A DNA stretch of 36,048 nt, from NCBI GenBank assembly GCA_016933595.1, contig JAFGAQ010000362.1, forward strand, positions 1 through 36,048, in the 5' to 3' direction. The notes beneath the pieces are model-generated. The model did not search any database and had not been told where the DNA came from. It saw only the letters and a program-made list of their open reading frames with translations. This stretch comes from Opitutales bacterium (GTDB taxonomy: Bacteria; Verrucomicrobiota; Verrucomicrobiia; Opitutales; JAFGAQ01). Made by a program: the position numbers and the translations under genes. This document shows, piece after piece, positions 1 to 9,492 of the stretch. Position 1 is the stretch's first letter. Each line of letters begins with the position of its first letter.

Positions 1-2
1 CA

Positions 3-74
3 CTCCTGATTGCCTGGATTGCCTTGCTGGTTGAACAGGTTTTTCGACTCACCCTCCTCAACCGGCTACCCTGA
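3..74 (+). CDS. C-terminal fragment of a BatA-like VWA/membrane protein (gene truncated by window start)
   Basis: Open frame from window start, LLIAWIALLVEQVFRLTLLNRLP*, a hydrophobic TM tail like that of the next gene, directly upstream of batB-like ORF. Confidence 0.6.
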   Translation, partial: LLIAWIALLVEQVFRLTLLNRLP

Positions 75-101
75 GCGTTTCCGCAAAACTCCCTCCCTCG
101 C

Positions 102-1115
102 ATGTTTGAAAACCTCCAGTATCTATTCGCAATCCCGATCATGCTCATTCTACTGGGCTTCCTCTTCCTGCGGTCGAGGAGCATGCGAAGAACCCGAATA
201 CAAGCCCTTACCGGAAGCCACGACAACCCAGCGGCATGGTCTTCACTCAGTCCGACCCGATCCCGCATCAAAGGGCTCCTGATCACGATGGGATTAACGC
301 TGACGCTGATCGCCCTGGCCCGTCCGCAGTGGGGTTTCGACTGGAGGGAAAGCTCTCACAAACGCCATGACCTGCTCTTCATTCTCGACATTTCAAGGAG
401 CATGTCAGTGGCGGATATCCATCCGAACCGCCTTGAAAGAGCAAAACTGATCATTCGACAGCTCGCGGACCAAGTGCCCGAAGCTGACATTGGACTGCTT
501 GTTTTTGCAAAAACCCAGTTTTTGCAGTGTCCAGCGACACGGGATCGGACAGCCTTTTTCCAAACCTTATCGCAACAGGAACCATCCCTGCTCCGTCAAG
601 GATCGAGAATCGGTGATGCGCTGGTCGCGGCATCGGAGATAATCCGGAAGAACAGGGAAACAAAAATGCTCCTGGTTTCCGACGGGGAGGACTTTTCAAC
701 CGGCCTTGAATCCACGCTGCGATTCCTGAGAACCGAGGGATTAATGGTTCACACCCTGTGCATGGGAACCACCAAGGGAGGCCTGATCCCGGCTGACCCG
801 GGAGAAGAATCCACCAGCCCTTACTTCCGCGATCGGGAAGACAAGCCCGTGTATGCTTCGGCCAATCCATCCGGCATGAGAAACATCGCGCAGTTTCTGA
901 ATGGGGAGCACTGGCACATGCAATCTGAAGGATTCAATCCGGAAATAATGGTGCCGCACCTCCAGGCGACCCGATCGCTGGATCTGGAAGACATTGAATC
1001 CATGCGCATTCCGATTGAAGTCTACCAAGGTCCGCTCCTTATCGCATGGCTTTTCCTTTGCGTTGAACTGGCCATTGGAAACCGCCGGATTGATCCGGCC
1101 CAAACCGAACCATGA
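102..1115 (+). CDS. VWA-domain membrane protein, BatB/aerotolerance family
   Basis: MIDAS-like DISRS motif (DLLFILDISRSMSVADIHPNRLERAK), N- and C-terminal TM segments, 'LARPQWG' motif typical of BatA/BatB; followed by TPR gene. Confidence 0.85.
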   Translation: MFENLQYLFAIPIMLILLGFLFLRSRSMRRTRIQALTGSHDNPAAWSSLSPTRSRIKGLLITMGLTLTLIALARPQWGFDWRESSHKRHDLLFILDISRSMSVADIHPNRLERAKLIIRQLADQVPEADIGLLVFAKTQFLQCPATRDRTAFFQTLSQQEPSLLRQGSRIGDALVAASEIIRKNRETKMLLVSDGEDFSTGLESTLRFLRTEGLMVHTLCMGTTKGGLIPADPGEESTSPYFRDREDKPVYASANPSGMRNIAQFLNGEHWHMQSEGFNPEIMVPHLQATRSLDLEDIESMRIPIEVYQGPLLIAWLFLCVELAIGNRRIDPAQTEP

Positions 1116-1942
1116 GCATGCGCCGGTCCCTTCAAATCATTGCCTTGGTTGCTTGCGTTTTCTCAAGCGCCGATCCATTAGCGGCCGGCACAGATCTAGC
1201 CTATCGGCTACTCATGCAGGAGAACCACGAGCAGGCGATCACCGCCTATGAGGGTTACCTTGAGGAACATCCGGATGACTATGAAGCCCTCTTCAACCTC
1301 GGAACCGCATTTTACCGGACTGCCCGTTTCTCGAGTGCGGCAGAATGCTTCGAAAAATCGATTCCGCTCGCGATTGAAGATGTGGAGTATCAATCCATTG
1401 CCCATTACAATCTGGGATGTAGTCTGTTTCAAAGCGCATACGCCCAATCGCAACTATCCCTCAAAGCGTCTCTGGAGTTTCTCCAAAAAGCCCGCGTGCA
1501 TTTTGAGAATGCGCACGAACTCGATCCCGAATCCGAAAAGACCCGACTCAACCTCGATCGCGTCAGGAAACTGATCGATGCCTTTACTTCCATTCCCTCT
1601 CCTCCCGAAGAAAGCCTATCCACGGGGTCCAAACAGGGAAATGGAAAAAAGGATCAGGGGACCGGCAGCGCACCAAATGAAGCCGAACCCGAATCACCCG
1701 GCCCGCAGAATCAAAAACAGGACTCATCCGATAGCCAGGCAAATGGATCCGATTCAAGCTACAACTCCCCGGACGGTGAAAACCAGGAACAGGGGACACC
1801 ACATCCCGAAATGACGAAGGAGGAGGCCCAGCTTTTTCTGCGGGCACTGGAGAAGAATGAGAAACGGCTCAGCATATCGAAGCTCAATAACCGCGGAGCC
1901 GGCCAGGACATGGACGAAGTCGACAAGGAACCCAACTGGTGA
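1112..1942 (+). CDS. TPR-repeat protein, BatC-like
   Basis: TPR motifs (YEALFNLGTAFYRTARFSSAAECFEKSI), acidic/low-complexity linker, overlaps stop of upstream batB-like gene. Confidence 0.75.
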   Translation: MSMRRSLQIIALVACVFSSADPLAAGTDLAYRLLMQENHEQAITAYEGYLEEHPDDYEALFNLGTAFYRTARFSSAAECFEKSIPLAIEDVEYQSIAHYNLGCSLFQSAYAQSQLSLKASLEFLQKARVHFENAHELDPESEKTRLNLDRVRKLIDAFTSIPSPPEESLSTGSKQGNGKKDQGTGSAPNEAEPESPGPQNQKQDSSDSQANGSDSSYNSPDGENQEQGTPHPEMTKEEAQLFLRALEKNEKRLSISKLNNRGAGQDMDEVDKEPNW

Positions 1943-2043
1943 GCCAGTCTGACATTGATCTTCGAACGAGCGACGAATTCCCACTCAAAGCCAGAGATGC
2001 CAAGTCCTTGCCCGGTCATATCGGGGCAGCAACGGATTCCACC

Positions 2044-3405
2044 TCAGGCCATTTCCGCCCTGAGATCGTCCGGATTTGCCGACTTCATTGCCGAACGCAT
2101 CGCTTTCAAACCCTCCCCCAACGGAGCAGCCTGAGCAACCTCAGGACTGCGCAGAATACGTTCGATTTCAGGCAATGCAGCAGTGTAGCGACGGGTGATC
2201 TGAAAACGGGTTTCGCCTGTCGTATCGGGATGGAATACAATCGAGTGGGACAGCAGTCCCCGCTTAACCAAGGCCCGCCCGGTGTGGTCAGGGATCTCGG
2301 CTATAACCGGACTCCGCAGAAAACGCAGCCGGATAAAGTAGGCCCGATCGTTTGACTCGATCAAATATCCCCTGGTTTTGGATGGGATGCCCTTCATCCT
2401 TCGGGAGGCAAACGCAAGGAGCGCAAGACTCGGCTCACCCAACTGCTTAACGATGGAACGCGGGATCCTGGTAGAGTTGGCCGTTGGGCGTTTCCTGAAA
2501 AACAGCAACCTTCCAATCCAGCCGAACAACGGGTCACCCAATGCCATACGGAAAAATACCGCCCGCCGATGGATCCAGCCAAAAATCATGAGGCAGATAA
2601 GGAAAAGGACCAGATTGATCGCCATCGCCAGCATCGGATTGAACATGTATACGCCGAGCAAAAACGCCGCGAAGCCCTTGTTCATGGCCTCGAAAACCGC
2701 ATCCACCATCGGGAATGGGGATAACCAGGTAAGGGTCTCAAAGAAGAACTTCACCGTGTTGATCACAAAAAGGTTGATCGCTGAAAACGCCATCAAGACA
2801 TACCCCACGGTCGCATCCACCAACCCGGCTTGAGCGACAGCCTCGCCCGACACAACCGGGCTCTCCCCAAGGTTCACTTGGGACAAAAACTGCACCGCCA
2901 CCACAGCTATGATACCAGAGTAGTTCTCGAGCTGATCCGCCGCCATTGCCAACGGCTTGGTTACTTTCGTCAGCTTGGGCGCCGCAGTGAGAAGCGTCAG
3001 AGCCAGAAGCCCCACAAATACCGTTCCATTTCGGAGCGGGCTGCTCGAATTCACCAACGCACTCTTCGCAAGCCTGTCGGGCAGCAGCCCCGAATCCGCG
3101 AGCAACGATGCGCCGGACAAACAAGTCAAAGCGAAAAACGGAGAAAGCGCGACCGGAGCCAATGGTCCGATGATGTCAGCCGGAATTTTGTCACCAATCG
3201 TCGCCTGCAAAGTCGAAATAAAGGACTGAGCCTGTCGCTGTTCCGCATCCAAACTCAATTTGGCAGATGCAAGCTCGAGACGAGACGATCCGTCACTCTT
3301 GGGATTAATTGATCCGGATGGACTTGACATCCCCAGACCAATCAACACGCAAATCACCACAAACGGGCCGATGGCCCACGAACGCAACGAACGATTTTTT
3401 TCCAT
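2044..3405 (-). CDS. Multi-spanning membrane protein of unknown function
   Basis: 453-aa ORF with several hydrophobic helices and N-terminal signal/TM; longer and more protein-like than the antisense ORFs. Confidence 0.7.
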   Translation of the reverse strand: MEKNRSLRSWAIGPFVVICVLIGLGMSSPSGSINPKSDGSSRLELASAKLSLDAEQRQAQSFISTLQATIGDKIPADIIGPLAPVALSPFFALTCLSGASLLADSGLLPDRLAKSALVNSSSPLRNGTVFVGLLALTLLTAAPKLTKVTKPLAMAADQLENYSGIIAVVAVQFLSQVNLGESPVVSGEAVAQAGLVDATVGYVLMAFSAINLFVINTVKFFFETLTWLSPFPMVDAVFEAMNKGFAAFLLGVYMFNPMLAMAINLVLFLICLMIFGWIHRRAVFFRMALGDPLFGWIGRLLFFRKRPTANSTRIPRSIVKQLGEPSLALLAFASRRMKGIPSKTRGYLIESNDRAYFIRLRFLRSPVIAEIPDHTGRALVKRGLLSHSIVFHPDTTGETRFQITRRYTAALPEIERILRSPEVAQAAPLGEGLKAMRSAMKSANPDDLRAEMA

Positions 3406-3634
3406 ACCGGCGGATTAGGGATTGATCCGGGCAAAGCCACCCGGAGATGCCGTTGAGCTAAGCAGAAAATGCGGCTGATATCAACCTGCGATTCAATGCC
3501 GTTTTGCCCACCTTGAAGCATTCAGTTTCTGTCCAGCCCCGTCCACAACCAAACCTTCTCCCGGCCTCTTGAGGAACCCCCGGTATCTCTGCCGCCCTTA
3601 TGAACAAAAAAATCCGGATATCCACAAGAACCCG

Positions 3635-4879
3635 TCATTCCGGACTACGCAAAACCACAATGCGATTGGTATTGGTCCCCATCGATGCGTTATCCACGCC
3701 CCAACAATTGGAGGTTTTGGTGAACTCCTGCTGGTTGACCATCACACAGATCACCTCATAGCCCGCCTTGGACGCCACCTCAACAATCGTTCGCTCCAGC
3801 TTCACGGTTCCTTTGTCGACCTCACCGACCTCGAATGCGAAATACCCTCCCGGAACAAGAATCTCCCGTGTTTTGATCAACGCGCTTTCCATCGCAGCAG
3901 CCCATCTGGAAAGCTTTCCAAGTTGCCAAATACCAATCGATTCCGGATCAATCCCGTTGAACCAACACCGCAGCCAATTATCCGTCACATAATCAACCAC
4001 CTTCAGAAACGGTGGTGAGGTGACAGCCAGAACAGCCGACGAGCGTGGGATCCCATCAGCTTCCACACATGACGATGCCGAAAGACATGCATCCGATGCC
4101 GCAGCATTGAGTCGCTCCCTCTCCCCGGAAGTCAGATCCTTGAGGAGCTGCCGGCTCTTTTTGGCAATGATTGAGCGAACATCCCGGTATGGCGGCACCT
4201 GTTTGCGTTTTTCATTGATCAACCGCTGCCGCTCCACGGTAACCGCTTGATTGGGCGGCAAAGAATAAACCGAAAAAAAGCCCGGTGAGTGCCCGGTGAG
4301 CCGATTGGTCGCAACCATCCGTATCCAACCATCTACAGGAGATGCCAGACCATCCGGTTCCATCCACAATCGCCTCAATCCATGGATTTCACGGAGCGTG
4401 TCCGGATGATAAAAGACCAGCAAATCCTCCCGCAAATCGCCCTTGTAATTCAGATCAAGCTCCCGCAACCGGGCTTCGACCTGCCCCTGCAACGGAGGGC
4501 TCAACCGTGGCTCCACCAGAAGCCTGCTCAACGGATTGATATCGCAGCCCATCACCTTACGCCCCATGAGCGCCGCTTCCAGAAGAGTGGTTCCCCTCCC
4601 CATGAATGGATCATAGACCCAATCGCCCTCACGGGTGAGACGCTCAATGAAAAAACGGGGAAGCTGCGGCTTGAAACAGGCCCGGTAAGAAACTTCATGC
4701 AGCGAATGTGCCGCCCGTTGTTTCGAGGTCCAGAACTCGTTGGTCAGAAATGGCACCGGGTTCCCTCCGGGACCCTCGAGCTCCCCATACAACGTGGCGC
4801 TACCCATCCCCCGGAAGGATTGAACCTCCTCAACAAAGGAATGACGTCCGGGAAAAACCAACTCCATTTGTCCATCCAT
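3635..4879 (-). CDS. DNA methyltransferase (N4-cytosine/N6-adenine type, SPPF motif), apparently orphan
   Basis: AdoMet motif YDPFMGRGTTLLEAALMGRKVMGCDINPL and catalytic-type motif AVTSPPFLKVVDYVTDNWLR. Confidence 0.85.
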   Translation of the reverse strand: MDGQMELVFPGRHSFVEEVQSFRGMGSATLYGELEGPGGNPVPFLTNEFWTSKQRAAHSLHEVSYRACFKPQLPRFFIERLTREGDWVYDPFMGRGTTLLEAALMGRKVMGCDINPLSRLLVEPRLSPPLQGQVEARLRELDLNYKGDLREDLLVFYHPDTLREIHGLRRLWMEPDGLASPVDGWIRMVATNRLTGHSPGFFSVYSLPPNQAVTVERQRLINEKRKQVPPYRDVRSIIAKKSRQLLKDLTSGERERLNAAASDACLSASSCVEADGIPRSSAVLAVTSPPFLKVVDYVTDNWLRCWFNGIDPESIGIWQLGKLSRWAAAMESALIKTREILVPGGYFAFEVGEVDKGTVKLERTIVEVASKAGYEVICVMVNQQEFTKTSNCWGVDNASMGTNTNRIVVLRSPE

Positions 4880-5112
4880 TCCCTCATAAATACCGTCATC
4901 TGAATCCCATCGAGCACAATCATCCGTTTGCCGGACCCTTTGTCATTCGCCAGCCTCGAAATCGCGGTTCTCCGGCATATTTCTGACTGGATTCCGTGCG
5001 GTCGCTCTGTTCTGCTATCCCGATGATTTCAGCCCTTCATCCCTGAATCATAGGTTTCATTTCATGCCCATTTCCACTTTCCCGGATGGAGTAGAGGATT
5101 CATTTGCAGACC

Positions 5113-6795
5113 ATGGCTTCCGAACCAAACAAAATCATCTTTTCCATGATTGGCGTCCACAAGATGCACAATCGAAAGGTCATTCTCAAGGACATCAACC
5201 TGTCCTTTTTCTACGGCGCAAAAATCGGGGTGCTGGGTCTGAACGGCGCCGGAAAAAGCTCTTTGCTGAGGGTTCTTGCAGGGATAGACAAGGCCTTTGA
5301 AGGGCAAATCCACTTTGAACCCGGCTACCAAATCGGACTGCTGGAGCAAGAGCCCCAGTTGCCGACCGGAAAAACGGTTCAGGAGTGTGTCATGGAAGGG
5401 GTGGCTACACTGGCCGCTCTTGCCGAGGAATACGACAATTCATGGGAGGCATATGCAGCGGCCGATACGCCCGAGGAACAGGAGAAAATCGCCGACCGGC
5501 AAGCATGGCTGCAAGCGGAACTCGACAAACACAACGCATGGGATCTACCGGCCCAAGTGGAAATGGCCATGGACGCCCTGCGTTGTCCACCGGCCGATGC
5601 CATTGTGGATAACCTCTCCGGGGGAGAGCGACGCCGTGTGGCTCTCGCACGCCTGCTCCTCAAAAAACCGGAAATCCTGTTGCTCGACGAGCCGACCAAT
5701 CACCTTGACGCGGAAACCGTTCATTGGCTCGAACAACACTTGAGGCGCTATGAAGGAACCGTTATTGCGGTAACCCACGACCGGTATTTTCTGGACAACG
5801 TCGCCGGCTGGATCCTCGAACTTGACCACGGAAGCGGCATTCCATGGAAAGGGAACTACTCGTCCTGGCTCGAACAGAAACAGCAACGCCTGATTCAACA
5901 AAAGAAGGTCGAGGAACGGCGCGACAAAGCACTCGCACGCGAACTTGAATGGATTCGCAAATCTCCCAAAGCCCGCCAGGCAAAGTCTCAGGCCCGTATC
6001 ACCGCATATGAATCCCTCCTGAGCCAAAACGTTGAGGAGAAGGAGAAAGAATTCGAAATCATCATCCCTCCCGGACCCAGACTCGGATCGCTTGTGGTTG
6101 AAGCAAAGACCCTCGGTAAGGCTTTCGACGACCAAATCCTGTTCGACGGGTTCAATTTCTCGCTACCGGCGGGTGCCATTGTCGGGGTCATTGGACCAAA
6201 CGGCTCCGGAAAAACCACTCTTTGCCGAATGATCACCGGCCAGGAAAAACCCGACAGTGGCGAACTGAGGATTGGAGACACGGTGCGCGTGGCCTACGTC
6301 GATCAAAGCCGGGACAGTCTCAAGGCCGAACAAACCGTATGGGAGTCCATCAGCGATGGCCAGGAGTTCATCAGCTGCGGGAGCCGCCGGGTCAATTCGC
6401 GCGCCTACTGCGGACAGTTCGGTTTCACCGGCGGGGATCAGCAAAAATCGGTCGCCATGCTCTCCGGGGGAGAACGCAACCGGGTACATCTCGCACGAAT
6501 CCTCAAAAGCGGTGGAAACCTCATTCTGCTGGATGAACCCACCAACGACCTGGATGTCAACAGTATCCGCGCCCTCGAAGAAGCGCTCGAGAACTTTGCC
6601 GGATCGGCGGTTATAGTCAGCCACGACCGATGGTTTCTGGACCGAGTGGCCACCCACATCCTCGCGTTTGAAGGCAACAGCGAAATCCACTTCTGGCCCG
6701 GCGATTTCAGCTCTTATCTGGAGGATTACAAACGCCGCAAAGGAGTGGACGCCGACAGGCCACACCGCATCAAATACCGCCACCTGACCCGCTGA
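5113..6795 (+). CDS. ettA: Energy-dependent translational throttle protein EttA (ABC-F ATPase)
   Basis: Two ABC cassettes: Walker A GLNGAGKSS and GPNGSGKTT, signatures NLSGGERRRVALARLLL and MLSGGERNRVHLARIL, ABC-F linker; ORF may start at 5104 or 5113. Confidence 0.93.
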   Translation: MASEPNKIIFSMIGVHKMHNRKVILKDINLSFFYGAKIGVLGLNGAGKSSLLRVLAGIDKAFEGQIHFEPGYQIGLLEQEPQLPTGKTVQECVMEGVATLAALAEEYDNSWEAYAAADTPEEQEKIADRQAWLQAELDKHNAWDLPAQVEMAMDALRCPPADAIVDNLSGGERRRVALARLLLKKPEILLLDEPTNHLDAETVHWLEQHLRRYEGTVIAVTHDRYFLDNVAGWILELDHGSGIPWKGNYSSWLEQKQQRLIQQKKVEERRDKALARELEWIRKSPKARQAKSQARITAYESLLSQNVEEKEKEFEIIIPPGPRLGSLVVEAKTLGKAFDDQILFDGFNFSLPAGAIVGVIGPNGSGKTTLCRMITGQEKPDSGELRIGDTVRVAYVDQSRDSLKAEQTVWESISDGQEFISCGSRRVNSRAYCGQFGFTGGDQQKSVAMLSGGERNRVHLARILKSGGNLILLDEPTNDLDVNSIRALEEALENFAGSAVIVSHDRWFLDRVATHILAFEGNSEIHFWPGDFSSYLEDYKRRKGVDADRPHRIKYRHLTR

Positions 6796-6830
6796 CATAC
6801 ATTTCGAGAACAAACACCCAATACACCATT

Positions 6831-7250
6831 ATGGTATCGATCCAGATTTCATACAAGGGAGACCTCCGCTGTGAGGCGCTCCATTGCCCCTCATCCTCCC
6901 AACTCCTCACCGACGCCCCCGTCGACAATCAGGGAAAAGGGGAGGCGTTTTCACCGACCGACCTCTGTGCCACCGCCACAGGCAGCTGCATGGCAACGAT
7001 CATGGGCATCCGCGCAAGGGATCTGGGCGTCGATATCAGCGGAATGAAGGTCCGGGTGGATAAGATCATGTCACCGGACCTCCCCCGCAGAATCAGCCAG
7101 TTGATCATCAACGTGAACGTTCCATTTGAACCCGATCCGGAAACCAAATCCGCACTTATGGATGCGGCCAAGAACTGTCCCATGCAGCACAGCCTTCATC
7201 CTGACATCGAGCGCTGCGTGAGTTTTTCATGGGGCCGATTGGCGCAGTAG
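6831..7250 (+). CDS. OsmC/YhfA family protein
   Basis: KGEAFSPTDLCATATGSCMATIMGI and C-terminal CPMQHSLHPDIE cysteine motif. Confidence 0.88.
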   Translation: MVSIQISYKGDLRCEALHCPSSSQLLTDAPVDNQGKGEAFSPTDLCATATGSCMATIMGIRARDLGVDISGMKVRVDKIMSPDLPRRISQLIINVNVPFEPDPETKSALMDAAKNCPMQHSLHPDIERCVSFSWGRLAQ

Positions 7251-7354
7251 CTCTGATGCGTTCTGAAGAGCCGCCTGTGTCAATGGCGATCAACATTTCG
7301 CTTTCGGAAATCCCGCGTTTTTTCGAATTGTGATACACGCTCCTAACCACAATC

Positions 7355-8212
7355 TTGATGCTCATGGAATTTCACAAATACCACGCTTTGGGAAACGATT
7401 ACCTCGTCTACGATCCGGAACGCCTCCCGTTTGATCTTGACGCAAAGGGAATCGAAAGGGTCTGCCACCGGAATTTCGGACTTGGGTCCGACGGGATTTT
7501 GCTCGGACCTCTTCCATCAAACCAAGCCCGCTTCCGCTTGCGCATCTTTAATCCGGACGCCAGTGAAGCCGAGAAAAGCGGTAACGGGATCCGCATTTTC
7601 TGCCGCTTCCTGTTCGACACCGGTAGGGTATCCGAAGGGGAATCCTTCACATTGGAAACATTGGGGGGATTGGTATCGGCCGAAGTCCATGACAAGGGAC
7701 AGAGAATCAAGGTCAGCATGGGCAGGGCTGAATTCAGGGCTGGACGCATTCCTGTCAAAACCGCTGACCCCGATTCCGAAGTCATCCGTATGCCCATTGA
7801 GGTGGATGGCAACACATGGGAATTTTGTGCGGTCTCAGTCGGGAATCCCCACTGTGTGATCCCTCTGGACACCATCAGTGCTGAACTGGCGAGAAAGATC
7901 GGATCTTCGGTCGAGCACCACCCGATGTTCCCCAACCGCATCAACATGCAGCTTCTCAAGGTGATCGACCGCTCCAACATCCAGATCGAGATCTGGGAAC
8001 GGGGTGCTGGCTACACTCTCGCATCCGGCACCAGCAGTTGCGCATGCGCTGTGATTGCCAGAAAGCTCGGTCTCTGCGACCGGGACATCACGGTACACAT
8101 GCCCGGCGGAACATTGTCCATTCAAGTCGAGGATGATTTCAGCCTGACCATGACCGGCCCGACCACAAGGGTGGGACATTATGTGCTGCATCCGGAATGC
8201 TTGAAGGCCTGA
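7355..8212 (+). CDS. dapF: Diaminopimelate epimerase
   Basis: MEFHKYHALGNDYLVYD, FNPDASEAEKSGNGIRIFCR, ERGAGYTLASGTSSCACAV; active-site region has the second conserved Cys; likely start at 7361. Confidence 0.93.
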   Translation: MMLMEFHKYHALGNDYLVYDPERLPFDLDAKGIERVCHRNFGLGSDGILLGPLPSNQARFRLRIFNPDASEAEKSGNGIRIFCRFLFDTGRVSEGESFTLETLGGLVSAEVHDKGQRIKVSMGRAEFRAGRIPVKTADPDSEVIRMPIEVDGNTWEFCAVSVGNPHCVIPLDTISAELARKIGSSVEHHPMFPNRINMQLLKVIDRSNIQIEIWERGAGYTLASGTSSCACAVIARKLGLCDRDITVHMPGGTLSIQVEDDFSLTMTGPTTRVGHYVLHPECLKA

Positions 8213-8236
8213 TTCCCCATGGGGATTGGTTCAGGC
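8207..8236. terminator. Possible bidirectional hairpin between convergent dapF and response-regulator genes
   Basis: GCCTGA...TCAGGC outer arms containing both stop codons, inner CCCCATGGGG palindrome. Confidence 0.4.
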
Positions 8237-9466
8237 ATCCTGCTCGGCCAAGTTCCACTTTTCAAACTGCGCGAAAAGGCGATCCATCACCGCCTCACTG
8301 GTGACGTCTTTCTTCGGGGCTTTTCCTTCGGCCGGATACTTCAGAAAAAACTGAAAACGCTCCCGCGTGAGCCAATCGGTTTCCACCCGTCCACCTGTGT
8401 GAGCGACCATGAAGAGAAGGTTGATCCACGCCATGTCCATTTCCTCATCCAGATTCGAGCCATTGAACAGGGTTTTGTCATCGCGGACGGGATCATAGTC
8501 CGTGTTGTCCGAAACCAAACCACACTTGATCCGGAATATGCTCTCGCCCGTGTCTTTTCCACCTTCGATGGTCTTTTCGGACACCTCAATGATCTTCTTT
8601 TCCGAAGAGGAAGCCAACCACAACTCAAGCATGCGCCTGAGTGACTCGTGCAGCATTTTGCAACGGGGACGCAACGGCGCATCCCCATTATCCGACCCGG
8701 AGAGCCTCACCGAGTAGATAATCTGGGGAAAATCCTCCCGGATTCTCGACAAAGATTCGATCAATTTGATCGCATGGAGCGGGCCCTCCTCTCTCTCGAT
8801 ATCCCCCAATGAACCCGATATCAACTGTTCGACCAAGGTGAGGTTCTTCATTTGGTTGTCGAAACGACCCGTTTGACGCCCGAAGTACTTTTGGAAATCC
8901 ACAACCACACCGGGATCCACCCGAACACTGGCCACATATGCATCCACCGCGCTCCGGGGATTGCAAAGGGAATCCGCACGTGTGGAAGCGAAAATCAGGA
9001 GGCTTTGCACCTTGCTGATCAGCGCCATCCGCTGGATGGACGAGAGTTTTTCGCGTGCGAGCAAATCACGCTCACGCTTGAGCATGAAAAACTGCATGGC
9101 CCGCCGGATCACCGCCAACAGGTCCTCAAGATCCCACGGCTTGTTGATGTATTGGTAGACCGCACCCTGGTTCATCGCCTGAATCGCGGAATTCACATCT
9201 GAATAGGCGGTTGTAAGGATCCTCACCACATTCGGGTAGTATGCCTTCGCCTGCTTGAGCAATTCCATGCCCATCTTCCCCGGCATGCGTTGGTCTGTGA
9301 TCAATACCGCCACCTCCCGACTGTGACGTTGGAGCTTGGCCAATCCCTCATCCGCACTGCTGGCCGTGATCACCTCGTATTTTCCTTCCAAAGCCTGAAC
9401 GAAATATTTCAGGGACATGGGTTCGTCATCCACGTAAAGAATCTTGTAGGGGCTCAATTGGTTCAT
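8231..9466 (-). CDS. Response regulator, REC domain plus long C-terminal region (PhcQ-like)
   Basis: REC: ILYVDDEPMSLKYFVQALEGKYEVITASS...ITDQRMPGKMGMELLKQ...ILTTAYSDVNSAIQAMNQGAVYQYINKPWDLEDL; 27 nt downstream of the hybrid kinase. Confidence 0.88.
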   Translation of the reverse strand: MNQLSPYKILYVDDEPMSLKYFVQALEGKYEVITASSADEGLAKLQRHSREVAVLITDQRMPGKMGMELLKQAKAYYPNVVRILTTAYSDVNSAIQAMNQGAVYQYINKPWDLEDLLAVIRRAMQFFMLKRERDLLAREKLSSIQRMALISKVQSLLIFASTRADSLCNPRSAVDAYVASVRVDPGVVVDFQKYFGRQTGRFDNQMKNLTLVEQLISGSLGDIEREEGPLHAIKLIESLSRIREDFPQIIYSVRLSGSDNGDAPLRPRCKMLHESLRRMLELWLASSSEKKIIEVSEKTIEGGKDTGESIFRIKCGLVSDNTDYDPVRDDKTLFNGSNLDEEMDMAWINLLFMVAHTGGRVETDWLTRERFQFFLKYPAEGKAPKKDVTSEAVMDRLFAQFEKWNLAEQDA

Positions 9467-9492
9467 ATTGCCTTTCGGGTAATTGAAGGATG

